A DNA stretch of 64,000 bases from Botryosphaeria dothidea (GCA_011503125.2 WWBZ02000051.1:2108001-2172000), one strand, 5' to 3'; positions 31,182 through 43,586 are shown, counted from the stretch's first letter. A program made the numbers and translations. Notes: generated from the letters alone by a model not told the origin.

Positions 31182-33271
31182 GTTGATGGGTTTGAATTTC
31201 CTGGAGTAATGAATGAATGTCGTAGTTGGTATTCAGAATGAACGAAAGAATTTCCTGTCCTGAAAGGAGTGGGGAGAAGATCGAGGTCTGCTGGTGATCA
31301 ACAAAAGGCCGTGTCCGCAAACCACTTTTATACTACTCCACTCCGTTCTCTCCTTCTCCAGCTCATGAGATCTGGGGATCCGTGCCTTCAGCCTTGCGTG
31401 CTATGATGATGGACAGAGCATGTCACCTCCTCTTTTGGCCTCCAATCCTAGCTTATTCTATGGCGAAAAGTAAATTCGCGTGCCATCACAGGTCCAGCTT
31501 GCAGTCCAGAGGAAGTCTAAGCTGTTGAGCGCCGCGGGAACTACCTCCATTAGGGCTAGAGGTTCTGAATTCAGCTAGTCGCCTAATAATGATGTGACAT
31601 GTCCATTCTGTAATAAGTAGTTTTATTTGACCTGTTGTGAATTTAGCTTCTCCTTGGCAACGACTTTAGTGTCCTGCAATAGCGCTAGCAGCGCAAGCAG
31701 CCTAGCCATGGCGTCGATCATCCGTCCTTAAGCTTTGGGTCGTTTTCTAGGGCGAATGACAGCCAGCGGTTGTTTCACGGGACGCCTCGGTCCTAGCTAA
31801 AAAGCACATGTTTACAGACGGGAAAGGTGTGCTCAGCGTAGATCTCATTCGCTCAGCGCCAGCATTGATTCAAAGGAAAACGGAACCTCAGGGCAACACC
31901 AATGACAGTACCATTTGTTTCTATCTGTTCTGTATGTGTAAGGGCTCAATCTGAACGAAAACGAAGAAGCTCCGAGTGCGTATCGGGGTGGTAGTTCAGC
32001 ATATGTCTGCTCAGCTTCTACGAGCTTCATCTTACCATAGGCAACAGTCCCAAGTCTAATTGACGCTGTTATTTACCTCCCTTGTCCGGTAGTCACATTA
32101 AGGGGACCAGGGCCAGAAATCTTTGGCCTCTGCGCGACCTCTTTTGGGCTGGCGATCACCATCAAACAGACAGCCAATCAGATCCTCCGCTCGCCGCAGC
32201 TACCTGGCGACTTTGAATTTCTTTTTCTCTGCGCACGCATAAACATAAATCTGTTTTTGCACTTGTTTACTTTCTTTGAATAAGGGAATCACCGATGGCC
32301 ATACTATCTAGAGTACAATAAAGTCACTTTCAAGCACCATTTCTGAAGTTCTTCCCCTGCTTATGGTTCTTTGCATCTCGTTACAACCACAACATAGGCT
32401 TCGTTACTTCCATATGCAGGAAAACTGTTTCCAGTTAACTGTCGAGACTCGAAGATCACTTATTGTCTGCCATGTGAGTTTATATCTTAGTCTAAAACCA
32501 TATAGTGGATGCTGCCGCGTTAAAACAACATCACACGCCTCCCCTATCAACCGGACTTCTATTAATTTGCTCCTCAGATTCTCTGTCTTGGCATCGAACT
32601 CAATATACCCCGGCGACCCCGCGCATAATCTAATATGTGGCAGCTGACTCTTGAAAATCTTGCTTAAAAACCTCTAATATAAAGAGAAGATATAAAAGAA
32701 ATATTGCACATGAAGACTGACAGGATAAAATGGCACTGAAAGGGGTAAACCTCAGACTTCTAATCAAGGTGTCAAAGCATTATCACGGCTGGTGAATGAA
32801 CCGCTCCAAATAGCTATACATGCCCACAGCACAGGATCTCCTATGATCCTTGGAGGACTGCCGAGGACTGCCGAGCACAACGATTGCGTTATATGTCTTA
32901 TCCACTGTGCCAGAGCGCAGTGAATTTTAGATTTTTCTATCGGATTGTCGGCAGGCTTAAATGGTGTCGAAAGACCCAATATCCAGCAAGAAGTCGGAAT
33001 AAATGCAGTGCCATCCATAGCAAAATCCACTTCAACCATGTCTGAGGCTAAGTGACACATGTATCCGTTCCAGGGTCACAAAGAGTGGCCAATCCACTAG
33101 CATTCTTGCGCTGAATCTGGGTCTGGATTAGACTGAAGAAAGATTTGAATTGCTACCTAACGCCAGAAAAGGTCCGAAAAAGCTCGATTACTGCTTGCTG
33201 ATTTATGATTTACGCGTGTTTTTGGTACTTTCTTCCTGAATATCATACCCAAGTGTCAATAAGAACCAAAT
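31182..33271. other. Long AT-rich gene-poor stretch
   Basis: 2.1 kb between two minus-strand genes. The left 150-200 bp hold the promoter of the Kex2-site protein gene. The rest has only short random frames and no recognisable repeat, tRNA or domain. Confidence 0.45.
31326..31332 (-). promoter_or_regulatory. TATA box of the Kex2-site secreted protein
   Basis: TATAAAA on the minus strand, about 145 bp upstream of the ATG at 31181. Confidence 0.45.
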
Positions 33272-34704
33272 TCAAGAATTCAAATGTTGCAACATCATAA
33301 CCAAGCAGTGACCAGAGTTGAAGACGATCATGTTGAAAAATTGGAACTGTTGAAAGTCTGCAACCTGTTCAGTTTTCCGTGTTTGTATCCTTCGGCATAA
33401 ACTTACCCAGCTTGACTTGCGATCGAACCATTCAATGGGGATGTCGTGCGCCTTCAACTTATACTTCAAGAGATCCCTCATCCGGAAGTAGCCCTTGGGT
33501 CCAGATCGATCACATCCGGCTTCCGTGCATGGGAACTCGGACTCTTTGTGGATCTTGTGCATGTGACTGATGTAGTCAGAGCTCTTCTGAAAAGCGTGAT
33601 CTCTTCCCCAAGTACCTTCCGGACGCCAATCAGGACAATCTTCGTGCGGGCAGGATCCCCGGCGGACATTCCATCTGGCGAATTCATCAACTCCAATATG
33701 ATGATAGTTCCGCAGATGCTGTGTCAGATGATCCTTGCGCTTGAATCCGTCGGGGCCACGGTGTCTCCTGCAGTGTGGGCAGAGATAGCGTTGAACGTCT
33801 GCGCGATGGTTGTTCTGGTACCTCTCCCAGACATCAATGCGCGAGAAAGCTTTGTCGCAATCCTTCTCGGAGCACAGAAAAGCCTGGTGGCCTGTTTGGG
33901 ATGCGTGTGATCCCAAATTAAAAAGATCTCCGAACGTTTGGTTGCATTGATTGCATTCAAGAAGAGTTGAATGAACGGTTCTAATATGGGAAGCCATCCA
34001 AATCTCATCCTTAGCTGTATAGGAACATCCTAGAACCAAGCATTTAACTGTGTCGTGTTCAGAGATGCGACCGTGATAGTATAGGGCGGACTTCTCCGAG
34101 AACCGCAGGCCACATGTTACACAGCGGTAACGTCCAAGATCGTGCTGTCCAAATTCCCGGGGATTCTCGGTTGATCCGCTGTCATCGAAACCAGGTTCTA
34201 ATTAGCAGATGAAGATTCCAGCCCAAGAGCCGTCTGATAAGTAATCTGAGTAGCTGGGAGTTTTTCGTTGTAAAAATCAATGGCATCTTTTCCGTAGTCG
34301 AGACTCCAGTCAATCTCCGTTGATGAAATGTCCTTCGAAAATTCAGCAGGTAGAAGAGCAGCTGGTTGCGCCTCTTGTTGTGGGGAAATAGTATTAGACA
34401 CAGCATATGTGTCTCCCATCCCCGCATGTGACGCCTCCGATAACCAAGTGTCAGATGCGGACGACAATTGCTGAGAGCCATCAAAGTCGCTAGTGCGTGG
34501 ATCGAACAGCAAATTGTCTGAGTGAGAGTTTGGCAAAAAGGCCTGAGGGTACTGCTGAGAGCCAGCAACGGTAGTTCCTTCGTCGACTGTGGACAGATCG
34601 CTCTGCAGGAATGGTTCATACCAGGTGCTAGTCTGATCCACAAAGGGTGCGGGAAATCGCTGGGCGGCGAGCGAGTAAGCAGGATGGTTTCTTCCTGCTC
34701 TCAC
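33272..34704 (-). pseudogene. C2H2 zinc-finger protein gene, probably decayed
   Basis: Two open segments in different frames. 34198-34704 encodes a Ser/Gln/Asp-rich segment resembling a transcription-factor N-terminus. From about 34190 to 33272, another frame encodes six C2H2-like units: YRCVTCGLRFSEKSALYYH, VKCLVLGC..., LECNQCNQTFGDLFNLGSH, FLCSEKDCDKAFSRIDVWER, YLCPHCRRHR..., FPCTEAGCDRSG.... No GT donor lies in the ~100 nt before the first frame stops (TAG at 34198-34200), so an intron does not easily join them. In fingers 4 and 6 the first zinc-binding His is Tyr (codons at 33818-33820 TAC and 33461-33463 TAT), each one C-to-T change from His. The 3' end may contain a 42- or 60-nt intron starting at the GTAAGT after KSSW, which keeps frame either way. 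Could still be functional if the gene model is wrong. Confidence 0.6.
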
Positions 34705-35694
34705 CCTTTTTCAGTGTCAGTAGTAAAAAAAAAAAAGTTACCAGAATTCCGCCATCACCGCTTGTGATTGGGCGATGGCGCGCCACCAAGGCTCTGAAAA
34801 GGGCGAGCTGACACGTAGCCGCGAGGCTTGGGTAACCGAAGGTAGGCAGTGGTAAAAGTGGCAGCAAGGCTGGCTGAAGGCGCGATTGGGTAAAAGGCTG
34901 ATGGACAAGACGAGTGTAAGCTGGAACGGCCGCGGGGCGAGAACCAGATTCATAGTGCACGCCAAAAAGTCCCCGCTGGCTTAGTAGCACCCCTGATCGC
35001 ATTGCAAAAGGGGGGTGCTGCTGTGAAACCTTGGGAAGCCAGAGAGCATCCTTCCGCGTTGCAGCCTCGTGGTCGCAGCATTGAACAGCTGGCTTTCGAC
35101 AGGGGTTGAGAACCGGTCAGGCAGCCACAATGCACCAAGGACGTCGTCGTGCGTAGAGCGGCAGCTCTCCTGCAAAGTAACTCAAAGAGAATCCAGCAAG
35201 GCGCCTCGGGCTATTCATTTTGCCGCGAATTCGCACAAACCGAGCAAGTCAATAAACGAAGAACGTATCTATTCGAGAAATTTGGCGTCGAAAGCAGAAG
35301 CAGGCATGAGAAACAAATCGGGTACGCTCAATCGATGCGAACAAAGGACAGCGATGGCCGACGAATCGGCATTATTGATACCCGCGAATTTGGCTGGTCC
35401 AGAAGGGCGAGGCAGACTAGACTTCAGCCTTGTGGTCAATGTTGACAGAGTCGCAAAGTAGTTGGAGAACGCGTTTCGGCTACGGCTGACGGGTGAGACC
35501 AGCCGCGCTGGCACTTTTGGGCCGCCGTAGGAGCTCCGAGTGACCGACCTCAGCTTCCCGAGTCGCAAGCTCGGAACCTCCACGTTGCACCTAAATAAAG
35601 CATCAACCCGAAATACATACTCTACCACCTCTTGCGCATGCCGTAAACCCGCCAATTTGTCGTGTTCGCTCCTCTCTCGTTGGAACCCGCCAAA
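34705..35694. other. Intergenic stretch between divergent genes
   Basis: About 1 kb with a 12-base poly-A run near 34727-34738 and the promoter of the UBE2J-type gene at the right end. Open frames on both strands look random. Confidence 0.5.
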
Positions 35695-36674
35695 ATGTCT
35701 ACGCGCGGCCAATTCAACACCAAGAACCCCACAATCAAGCGCATCCGTACGGCCCCATCGCCCTTGCATCATTGCCCCCCGCCCCACTAACACCCACCGC
35801 AGTCAAAGAAGCCTCCGAGCTCGCCAACCATGCCTCCGCCGACTACCACGCCGAGCCGCTTGAAGACAACCTCTTCGAATGGCACTTCACCCTGCGCGGC
35901 CCGCCCGAGCCCTCACCCTACGCCGACGGCCTCTACCACGGCCGCATCATCCTGCCCGCCCAGTACCCGCTGCGCCCACCCTCCTTCCGCTTTGTCACCC
36001 CGACCGGCCGCTTCGAGGTCAACCGCGAGATCTGCCTCAGCATCTCCGGACACCATGAGGAGACGTGGCAGCCCGCCTGGGGCATTCGCACTGCTCTCGT
36101 CGCCATAAGGAGTTTCATGGACACCGACGCGAAGGGCCAGGTCGGCGGCATCGACAGCACCGAGGCGGCGAGGCGCAAGATGGCGAGCGAGTCGGGCGCG
36201 TACAGGTGCGCCGCTTGCGGGAAGACGAATGCCGAGATCATGAGGGAGCGGGAGGAGCTGGCCAAAGAGGCCGAGGCCGAGGAGGGCAAGAAGGAGGAGG
36301 AAGCGGTGCCGGAAGAGTTGCGGCTGGCGTATCGCGAGGATCTGGCCAAGGAAGAGAGCGCGCAGCCGGAGTCATCGTCAGGAGCGTCGTCGGCGAAGGA
36401 AGCGGAGAAGCAGGCAACATCCAGCACTCCGGCTGCGCAACAAAATGCTGGGCAGCCTGCATCAGCGCCCGCTTCCGTCAGTCAGCCTGCTGCCCCGCCC
36501 AGAGCTGCACCCGCAGCTCCGGCTATTCCTGCACCTACCCGGACCGTCCCGGCTACGCCTGCCCTTCGCCAACAGCACCGGCCGCTCGATGACGGCGTTC
36601 CAGCTTGGATCGACAAGGCTATCTATGGAGTCCTCGGCGCCCTGGCTTTCATGATCCTTCGTAAATTCTTTTGA
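35695..36674 (+). CDS. ER-anchored ubiquitin-conjugating enzyme, UBE2J type
   Basis: Two exons, 35695-35746 and 35803-36674, intron 35747-35802 with a clean CACTAAC branch site; 307 residues. E2 enzyme of ER-associated degradation: it takes ubiquitin from E1 and passes it to substrates with ER-membrane E3s such as Doa10 or Hrd1 (family knowledge). The N-terminus NPTIKRILKEASELANH, then LEDNLFEWHFTLRGPP and YHGRIILPAQYP, give the UBC fold. The active Cys is residue 95 in REICLSISGHHEETWQPAW, the UBE2J-specific active-site context. RCAACGK follows the fold, as in UBE2J1. A ~120-residue Glu-, then Pro/Ala-rich linker leads to a C-terminal tail anchor (AIYGVLGALAFMILRKFF). The short first exon shows that the true start is upstream of the long open frame. 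Confidence 0.95.
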
Positions 36675-37678
36675 ACTCGGTGGAGACTTCTGTGGATGAT
36701 ACTTCTTTGTTTCTGAGAGGCTGCGTACAGGACAGCTGTTTACTTGTTTGCTTCTTGGAGTTTGGAGGACCTGGCTAGCGCGGCGTGGGGCGTTACAGTG
36801 TTATTGATACCATCAGGTTTGAAAAAAATATTTTGTGAGTTCTTCTGGAACCGAGTTTTTAGATTGCTGAGCGGAGATAGATCCTTCCTTTATTATCTCG
36901 AGACTTATTCCTGTTCCCTACTCCTTTTTGGACAGTCCAGGGCCGTGTATCAATTCCAGTCTATTGTTGTTGCTTGCTTGACACGATGAGCTCGTGAAAG
37001 TTTCTGCTTTGTCATCGACTGTTGACATGGGCGGCGGGGCCGGTTCCTGATAGAGCTAATCCCTGTCTAGCAACTGTGAACCGCGCGCTAATGTTTCTTC
37101 AGACATGTATGCGGATCTTCAGTACGAGCACGTAGAAAATTAATGAGCAGGTATATTTGGGGGCCAAATGCCTTTGGAAGCGGGGATTTCCGTATGCCCT
37201 AATTGCCTTTTTGGGTCATTGATCCCTGTTGAAGAATGACTAATGTCGGGGAAGACTGGAAATCTCATGGCCGTTGCAATATTCAGGACTTCAGCTAGTG
37301 TTAGTGAAACCTCTTGCCGTTTTCTACCATTCGATACTTGGTTGTGAGCCCCATATTCATGGCTCGCAAACTCCAAAATTGTCCATGAATCTTCGTTACA
37401 GTTGAAGGATGGATGGAGAATCAGGCTTGTTAATGGCTCTGCGGCGGATATATGGTCAATCTTGCGGTCTAATATCCTTTCCATGCCCAGCATTCTCAAC
37501 ATGTCTTCCCCACATCCAAGACGGACGTTTGTCCCCATCGAGGACAGTCTCCACATGCTGCATTGCAGTCACTTGAAAAGATACAAGCTGGTCAGCTTTT
37601 CAGCCTTCCCACAACACCTCGAACCCGGAAAACCACCCCTCCACCCACCCCCAAACCTCCAAAACAAGAAAAGGCACC
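36675..37678. other. Intergenic stretch, no gene recognised
   Basis: 1 kb between two plus-strand genes. AT-rich centre; the last 80 bp before the SDR gene is very C-rich. A minus-strand frame at 37140-37556 has no recognisable product. Confidence 0.5.
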
Positions 37679-38614
37679 ATGGACGCCCCGCCCACCTACA
37701 CCAAAACCTTCCACCGCACCACCTACCCCTCCATCTCGCCCACCCGCCCCGAGCTCTCCCTCGCCGGCAAGACCGCCCTCATCACCGGCGCCGGCTCGGG
37801 CATCGGCGCCGCCATCGCCCACACCTACGCCGCCGCCGGCGCCGCCAACCTCCTCCTCATGGGCCGCACCGCCGCGCGCCTCGAGGCCGTCAAGCAGTCC
37901 ATCGCCGCCGCGCACCCGTCCACCGCCGTCGCGTTCTTCGCCGGCGACATCACGTCCGCGGGCGACGTCGCGGCCGCCTTCGCGCACCTGCGCGCCGCCT
38001 TCGGCGCCGCCGCCGCCCTCGACGCCCTCGTCGCCAACGCCGGCCACCTGCCCGCCCCCGCGCCCCTCGCGACCGCCGACCCGGACGACTGGTGGCGCGC
38101 CTACGAGGTCAACGTCAAGGGCGTCTTCCTGCTCGCGCAGCACTTCGTCCGGTGCGCGGCGCCGGGCGCCGTCTTCGTCAACACGTCGACCATGGCGGCG
38201 CACGTCGGGTGCGCGCCGGCGTTCTCCGGGTACGTCGGGAGCAAGGCCGGCGCGGCCAAGGTGGTGGAGGGGCTGCAGGGGGAGGTGCCCGGGTTGCGGT
38301 TCGTGAACGTTCACCCGGGGGTGGTGGAGACGGGCATGTTTGTGAAGTCGGGGATGCGGTTGGAGTGCAATGATCGTAAGTTTTTTCTTTGTGTGTGAAG
38401 GGGAAGTTGGATGGGAGTTTTTGCTGATTTTTTTTTTTTTTTGCGTGTAGCCGATCTTTCGAGCCATTTTTTCTTGTGGTTGATCAGTCCTGAGGCGGAG
38501 TTCTTGAAGGGCAAGTTTGTGTGGGTGAATTGGGATGTGGATGAGTTGATGGCGAGGAAGGAGGAAATTGCGGGTGGGGATGCGCTGACTGTTGGGCTCT
38601 TGAAATGGGCTTAA
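37679..38614 (+). CDS. Short-chain dehydrogenase/reductase
   Basis: Two exons, 37679-38375 and 38451-38614; 286 residues. Classical SDR: TGAGSGIG cofactor loop (36-43), LVANAG (117-122), catalytic Asn145 (NVKG), Ser170 (NTSTMAAH), Tyr185 and Lys189 (GYVGSK). GRT at the end of beta-2 points to NADP(H) or mixed use. The C-terminus (FLWLISPEAEFLKGKFVWVN) is the type shared by many fungal cluster-associated SDRs, and also by the broken SDR at 44.3-44.7 kb. The intron contains a 15-base poly-T run (38428-38442). Exon 1 has almost exclusively C or G at third positions, while the last 70 codons do not. Substrate unknown. Confidence 0.93.
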
Positions 38615-38852
38615 GAGAGGGCGGTATCTCTGCTGTTTATCTCGTCCTTGTTATAATCTTGGATTTCGATGGCGGGTTCTCCAAATGGGATATAACTCTG
38701 CACATTCGGACGAATTGGATCAAAGCACCCATACGGGTTGATATAAATGTTTCAAAGGAAAAATACTCTCGGAGAGACTGACTATCTGAAGACTCCTAGT
38801 ATCAGGGGCAAATGTTGCGGTGCGTCGAAGCGGCTTTGCCAGAATCCTATTT

Positions 38853-41800
38853 TTACACTGCGTCAGCCGAATGTTCTGCCAGAAATGCTGCAACTCTCTC
38901 GTTTCCCTTTTCAATAGCCCTATCATATGGGGTTTTCCCGTCCTTGTCTTTTATCGAAGGGTCAACCCCATGCTTGATAAGAACCTGCACCATGCTCAAA
39001 TCCATAGAGGGGTTTGTAGCTTTGTGTAGTGCTGTCGTGCCATCTCTTGCCCAACAGTCGTTGATATCCGCACCAGAATTTACTAAATCTGTAAGTATTC
39101 TCTCGAATTTGTCCACTGTATGTTTTCCAGAGCTTCCATAGTGACCTTTGACGCTTGCAATGATTATTGGCTGCTCGAAATCCTCATTTCCAGTTATATT
39201 AGGGTCTGCTCCAAGCCCAAGGAGGAACTATAGGCCTTCCACATCCCCGCTCCTCGCGCACCGCCACAAGGACTTAGACATGGCTGTCACTTTTGGCACC
39301 GTAGCTCTGGCCTGCTGTGTGAGCAACTTGGCTGCCTTCCAGCGACTGCACTCTATGGCCAGCATCAATGGTGTGACATTATCCGCCGAGAGAACTCCTG
39401 GGTCGGACAGCGGTAGAAGGAACTCGAGTAGCTCGGCTGCATTTTCTCTGTTACTGCTTGTTCCGCAGATTATGTGCAAAGGATGCTGGTGAGCTTGATT
39501 GTAGACGTCCACTTTTGCACCGTGGTGTATCAAATACTTTACTTTATCGAGAAGTAGAGATTGGCAAACATAGTGCAAAGGCATCTCGTCCCAGTAATCG
39601 CGTTTGTTGATGTCTGCGCCGTGACGAATGAGGTTTTCGACCACATGGATAGGCGACTCGTCACTGCCACAAGCTTCATGGATAGCTGGATGCTCGCCGG
39701 CGTTTGGGTTGGCGCCGTTACGGAGAAGTAAATCAATCAAGTCTACCATACCCCAGCGGCAGGCAGAGCTTAGTGCAGTGTTGGCACGGTTTAGGGGAGC
39801 GATTCCCTCCTTAGAATCGACATCCCATCCGTGGTCTAGTAGATACTGAACCGTGTCTAATAGCGGCGCTCCGTGTCCGTTTATTTCACTACAAACGGTA
39901 TGCACATCGTTGCGGGTTGACGGCGCCCCGGGACCAACCTCGAGCATATGCTGCGTGGAATTCTGGAATTGCAGCTCAATCGACCCATCTGGCCCCCACC
40001 GGTATTTTTCTTTTGTTTTGGAGACGAAGAAGACCAGAAAATACTCGAGTGTGGATTTCTTATGTATGGAGGCAGTCGAAGGACGGAGGAGCACCCAAGT
40101 GCAGGACACAGCAGCGGCCTTTACTGCCACATCCAGGGCGGTATCGCCATGGTCGTCTTTTGCGGCCTCATCTGCTCCTGACGATAAGAGGTATTTCGCG
40201 ACTTCCGCGTTATCGCAGTGGGCTGCAATGTGTAGAGGGGTTCGGTTAATTAATTCCCCTTCAACGGGTCCAAGCTGGGCTCCATTCTCCACTAGGAGCT
40301 TCACTATCGAGAGATGCCCAGAACGGATTGCTGCATCTAGCAGTCGAATAGTGAACCTAGGTGATTGCATCACGGAGGGAATTCTGATACTTCCGTAAGA
40401 TCGATACCACCTCTCCTGTTTGCTCAGAACTCCCGCGTACCTTCGGACGGCGCCATCGGTGCCGTCATGTACACCGGTGTCTTCGTGTACATTCATGCCT
40501 TTTTGGATCAGCATATCGACCATTTCCATGTCATCTGCTGCCGCTGCTATAAATATAGGAGAGAATCCTCCAAACGATGTACGCGAGTCGGGGGCTTCCA
40601 GCGATATGTGACCGAGCAGAAGTTTCACAAGGGCCCGATCGCCTCTGAAAACGGCCCAATCTATGACCGTCCACCGATTTTCATCCTTGTGCTTTGTTGA
40701 GGCTCCAGCAGCGAGCAATTTCTCAGCAGCCTCAGCTTGCCCTTTGAGAACTGCCCAGAACAGAGGGGTCCACCCTTGATTGTCGGGTTGCTCAATTCCT
40801 GTGACATCTGCGAGGTCACTCGTAGCATCACCAGAGTTGCGGTTATTCCGAAGGAGTAGATCGATGATCTCAAGCCGCTTGTAAGATGTTGCCGAGATGA
40901 GGGGGGTCCAGCCTTGGTTGTCTGCGTGCGTAAGAAAGGCGCCTCTTTGGATGAGACAGCGGGCGGCAGCTAGTAGACCAAGGCCGCAGACAAACTGAAG
41001 TGAAGATAAGCCTGTCGGAAGAGACTTAAACATGATTCTTTGCAGTTCCGGATCCTCTCGCTTTCGGTGGTAGAAGACTTGGGTGAAACTAGCGCGAAGG
41101 GAGTCGTCCTCGATAAAGGCCACAATGGCATCAGCAATTGAGTCTTCTACTTCTCGTGCATGCTCGCCCAGCATCTTGGCGGCATAGTTGATGAGGCAGA
41201 GATTCTGCAAGCGCTGTTCCAAACATTGCAAATCGGAGCACGGCCCCTCGTGCTTGATGGTAGAGAAAGATAGATATGTAAGACAAGTCTTCGAAATCAT
41301 CAAATTGCCAACGGGGACGCCGTATTCTGGTGTATTTCGCAGAAAATCATATGCGGTCAGGTGGAAAAGGCGGCAGGTTTGCTGATCATCACAGACGAGC
41401 AGACCCATGCAGCACGAACTGATAAGCTCAATGGCAGTAATGCCGTCAGGGTCGAAATCCATGTCCTCTAATTCCGTTGCAATTGCATGTTGTAGCTCAT
41501 TGACGTGTAGAGGTATCTGGGAATAACAAATCCAGAGCAGTGCCTTTCGTGCAGTTTCCGCTCCAAAAACATCCTGTGATGCTATCCGGTGGAGGGTTTG
41601 CTCATACATCTTGGTCAAATCCCAGGTGGACTCACTGAGAAATTTCTTGATCTGCCTGGGATTTCGGATTTTTGTGGGGCTTATCATGTCTAGCATCAGT
41701 CGAGCAAGTAAGAATCTACGACCATGTCAGCATATTACCCTTCGTTGCCAATGGGAAGCCACGTACACTCCATCAGCACTGTCGATTACTTTCTTTATAA

Positions 41801-43276
41801 TCTGCTCTTTGAGATTCTTTGCGTTTGCCACTCTTTTTTCAAGTCCGTGAAGTCTGGCGGATGCGTACAGCCTCAGGTCAGACTCTTGCGCACGAATCTC
41901 TAACTCCGTGCACCCTGAGAGTTGTTGACGAATGTCCGACAGATCTCGACTTGCGGCCAACACACGAGAACCCTTTGCGGAAGCGGAGCAGAGTAACTCT
42001 AAGATCCTGGCTCGGACTTCGGTGTTGTCATGTTCCTCGGGACATTCGTCAAGACCATCAATGACAACAATGGTCAAATGATCTTTTAAGCAGATATCCA
42101 GCAGAACGGTTTCTGCTTCTTGAAGCCGCAGTTGCCTCCCTTGTCTTCGGGCCTCCTTGACCTCTTTACATGAGATTACTGACTCCAATAGGGTTTCATC
42201 CATAAAGATGGCTTGTCGGATGAGGTGCCTGATGACAACGTCGGGAGAAAATGTTCGCTGATCTTGGTGGTCGCAAAAATGTGATATCACCCGTGACGCC
42301 GTTGGGTCTGCCTGGTCCTGTAGCTTTTGAATAGTTTTAGACCTGTGATATTCTGTTAGTGTAAATCAAGACTATAAACATTACGACAACTTACATCATG
42401 AAACTCTTACCGCTTCCAGCCGGGGACAGAAAGTTAAAACTCTTCACAATACCAAACATTTGAGCTTACTTACGCTGCCCATAGCACCAGAGAACGCCCC
42501 CATGATTCATGTTCAGCCAATCTTTGAATTTTTGGCTCTCGAAAAACCAGCCAATGGTATTGATAGAGCGCTCGTTGTCATTTCCAAACCGCCAAGACGG
42601 TGTGCTGTGAGGAGAGATCCAGTTCGGAATCTCTTCTCTGTCTTTTGCATGTCCATCTGATGTTTGAAGTCAGCGATCATGACGCAATCCCTCTAGTGAG
42701 CGGTGTACCGAGCTCTAATGTGCGCTTGAACTCTTTGAAATTTTCGAGAGTTTGCTTGGTTATGTTGTGCGTCTCGACAGACACCGTACTGCTCACGATT
42801 AGTAGAGCTCCTTTCTAGTGCTCGGCGCATGGCACTCACTAGATATCTGTCGTCAAAGTTGCCACGAATATGTCCCGATAGCTATAGAGGCGGTGGATGA
42901 TTTCGAGTGTCTCATGTTTATTGAACGGCCAGGAGAGCATAAATCGCTTTCTCACTTCGCCATTACTATCGAAAAGCTCTTCCAGGCGCCGTGAGATATC
43001 CTCCAGTTGCCGCTTGCAAGGATCGAAGGAAGTATGGTCTGTTAATTTCGGTCTCAAAGCGAGTAGTTCCGACTGACTTGCAGTTTTGACACTGGCCTGA
43101 AGTCTGTCGAGGACATCTCGAAGCAACAGCAATGCTTCCAAGCACTGCAGAACGGATTCATTGGCATGCCGGACTTCTGTGACATATTTCCTTGTGAGTT
43201 TCGTAGCTTCGATAGCGAGGCTGACAAGGCCAGCGATTCCAGACGCTATCGATAAAGGGTCGGCCATGGGGGCCAC
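38853..43276 (-). pseudogene. NACHT-ankyrin NLR protein, with an in-frame stop and a defective splice site
   Basis: Exons: 42840-43276 (Met at 43276 or, more likely, 43267), 42709-42788, 42474-42656, 42395-42422, 41767-42342, 39228-41715, then in-frame continuation to 38853. N-terminus MADPLSIASGIAGLVSLAIE is the domain found at the front of many fungal NLRs. Next comes the linker PNWISPHSTPSWRFGNDNER, then Walker A (PAGSGKS), Walker B (TIVVIDGLDECP), the winged-helix region (FLLARLMLDMIS), and more than a dozen ankyrin repeats. Such proteins act in non-self recognition and regulated cell death. Two lesions: the ~51-bp third intron (42423-42473) has a good donor but no AG where the Walker A exon must begin, and a TAG at 39228-39230 interrupts the ankyrin array, which otherwise reads on 125 codons to 38853. 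All other junctions are clean, so decay is recent. Confidence 0.8.
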
Positions 43277-43586
43277 TGGGGATCCGACTGTGAAATTAAG
43301 GAGTGTAGATGAACCATTGTGGCGCGTTCGGGCGAAGAGAAAAGCTGCTGCCTGTTATCTGGCCCCCACTCTTGCCCGCCAATCGGCACGCCGCACCATT
43401 TTTATTGGCAAATCTCAAACGAAGACATACCGAATCTGTTGAGCATCCAAACTTACGATGGTAGGAAAATAAAGCACCATATCAGACTAATTTAAAAAGT
43501 TAAAACTGACCATTGCTTACAATAGGAGTATTCTTCCACCGGATATCAAGCTTAATGCTCACAGAAATTGAACGCATGCCTCTCTA

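Noticed and set aside
28451..33271. Possible transposon remnants or RIP-mutated repeats in gene-poor stretches
   Set aside because: No terminal repeats, transposase or reverse-transcriptase motifs could be read. A dinucleotide RIP index and a genome self-comparison would decide, but cannot be computed here.
37402..38373. Long frames on both strands over the SDR gene
   Set aside because: The GC-only third positions of the SDR keep other frames open; they consist of Arg/Pro/Gly repeats.
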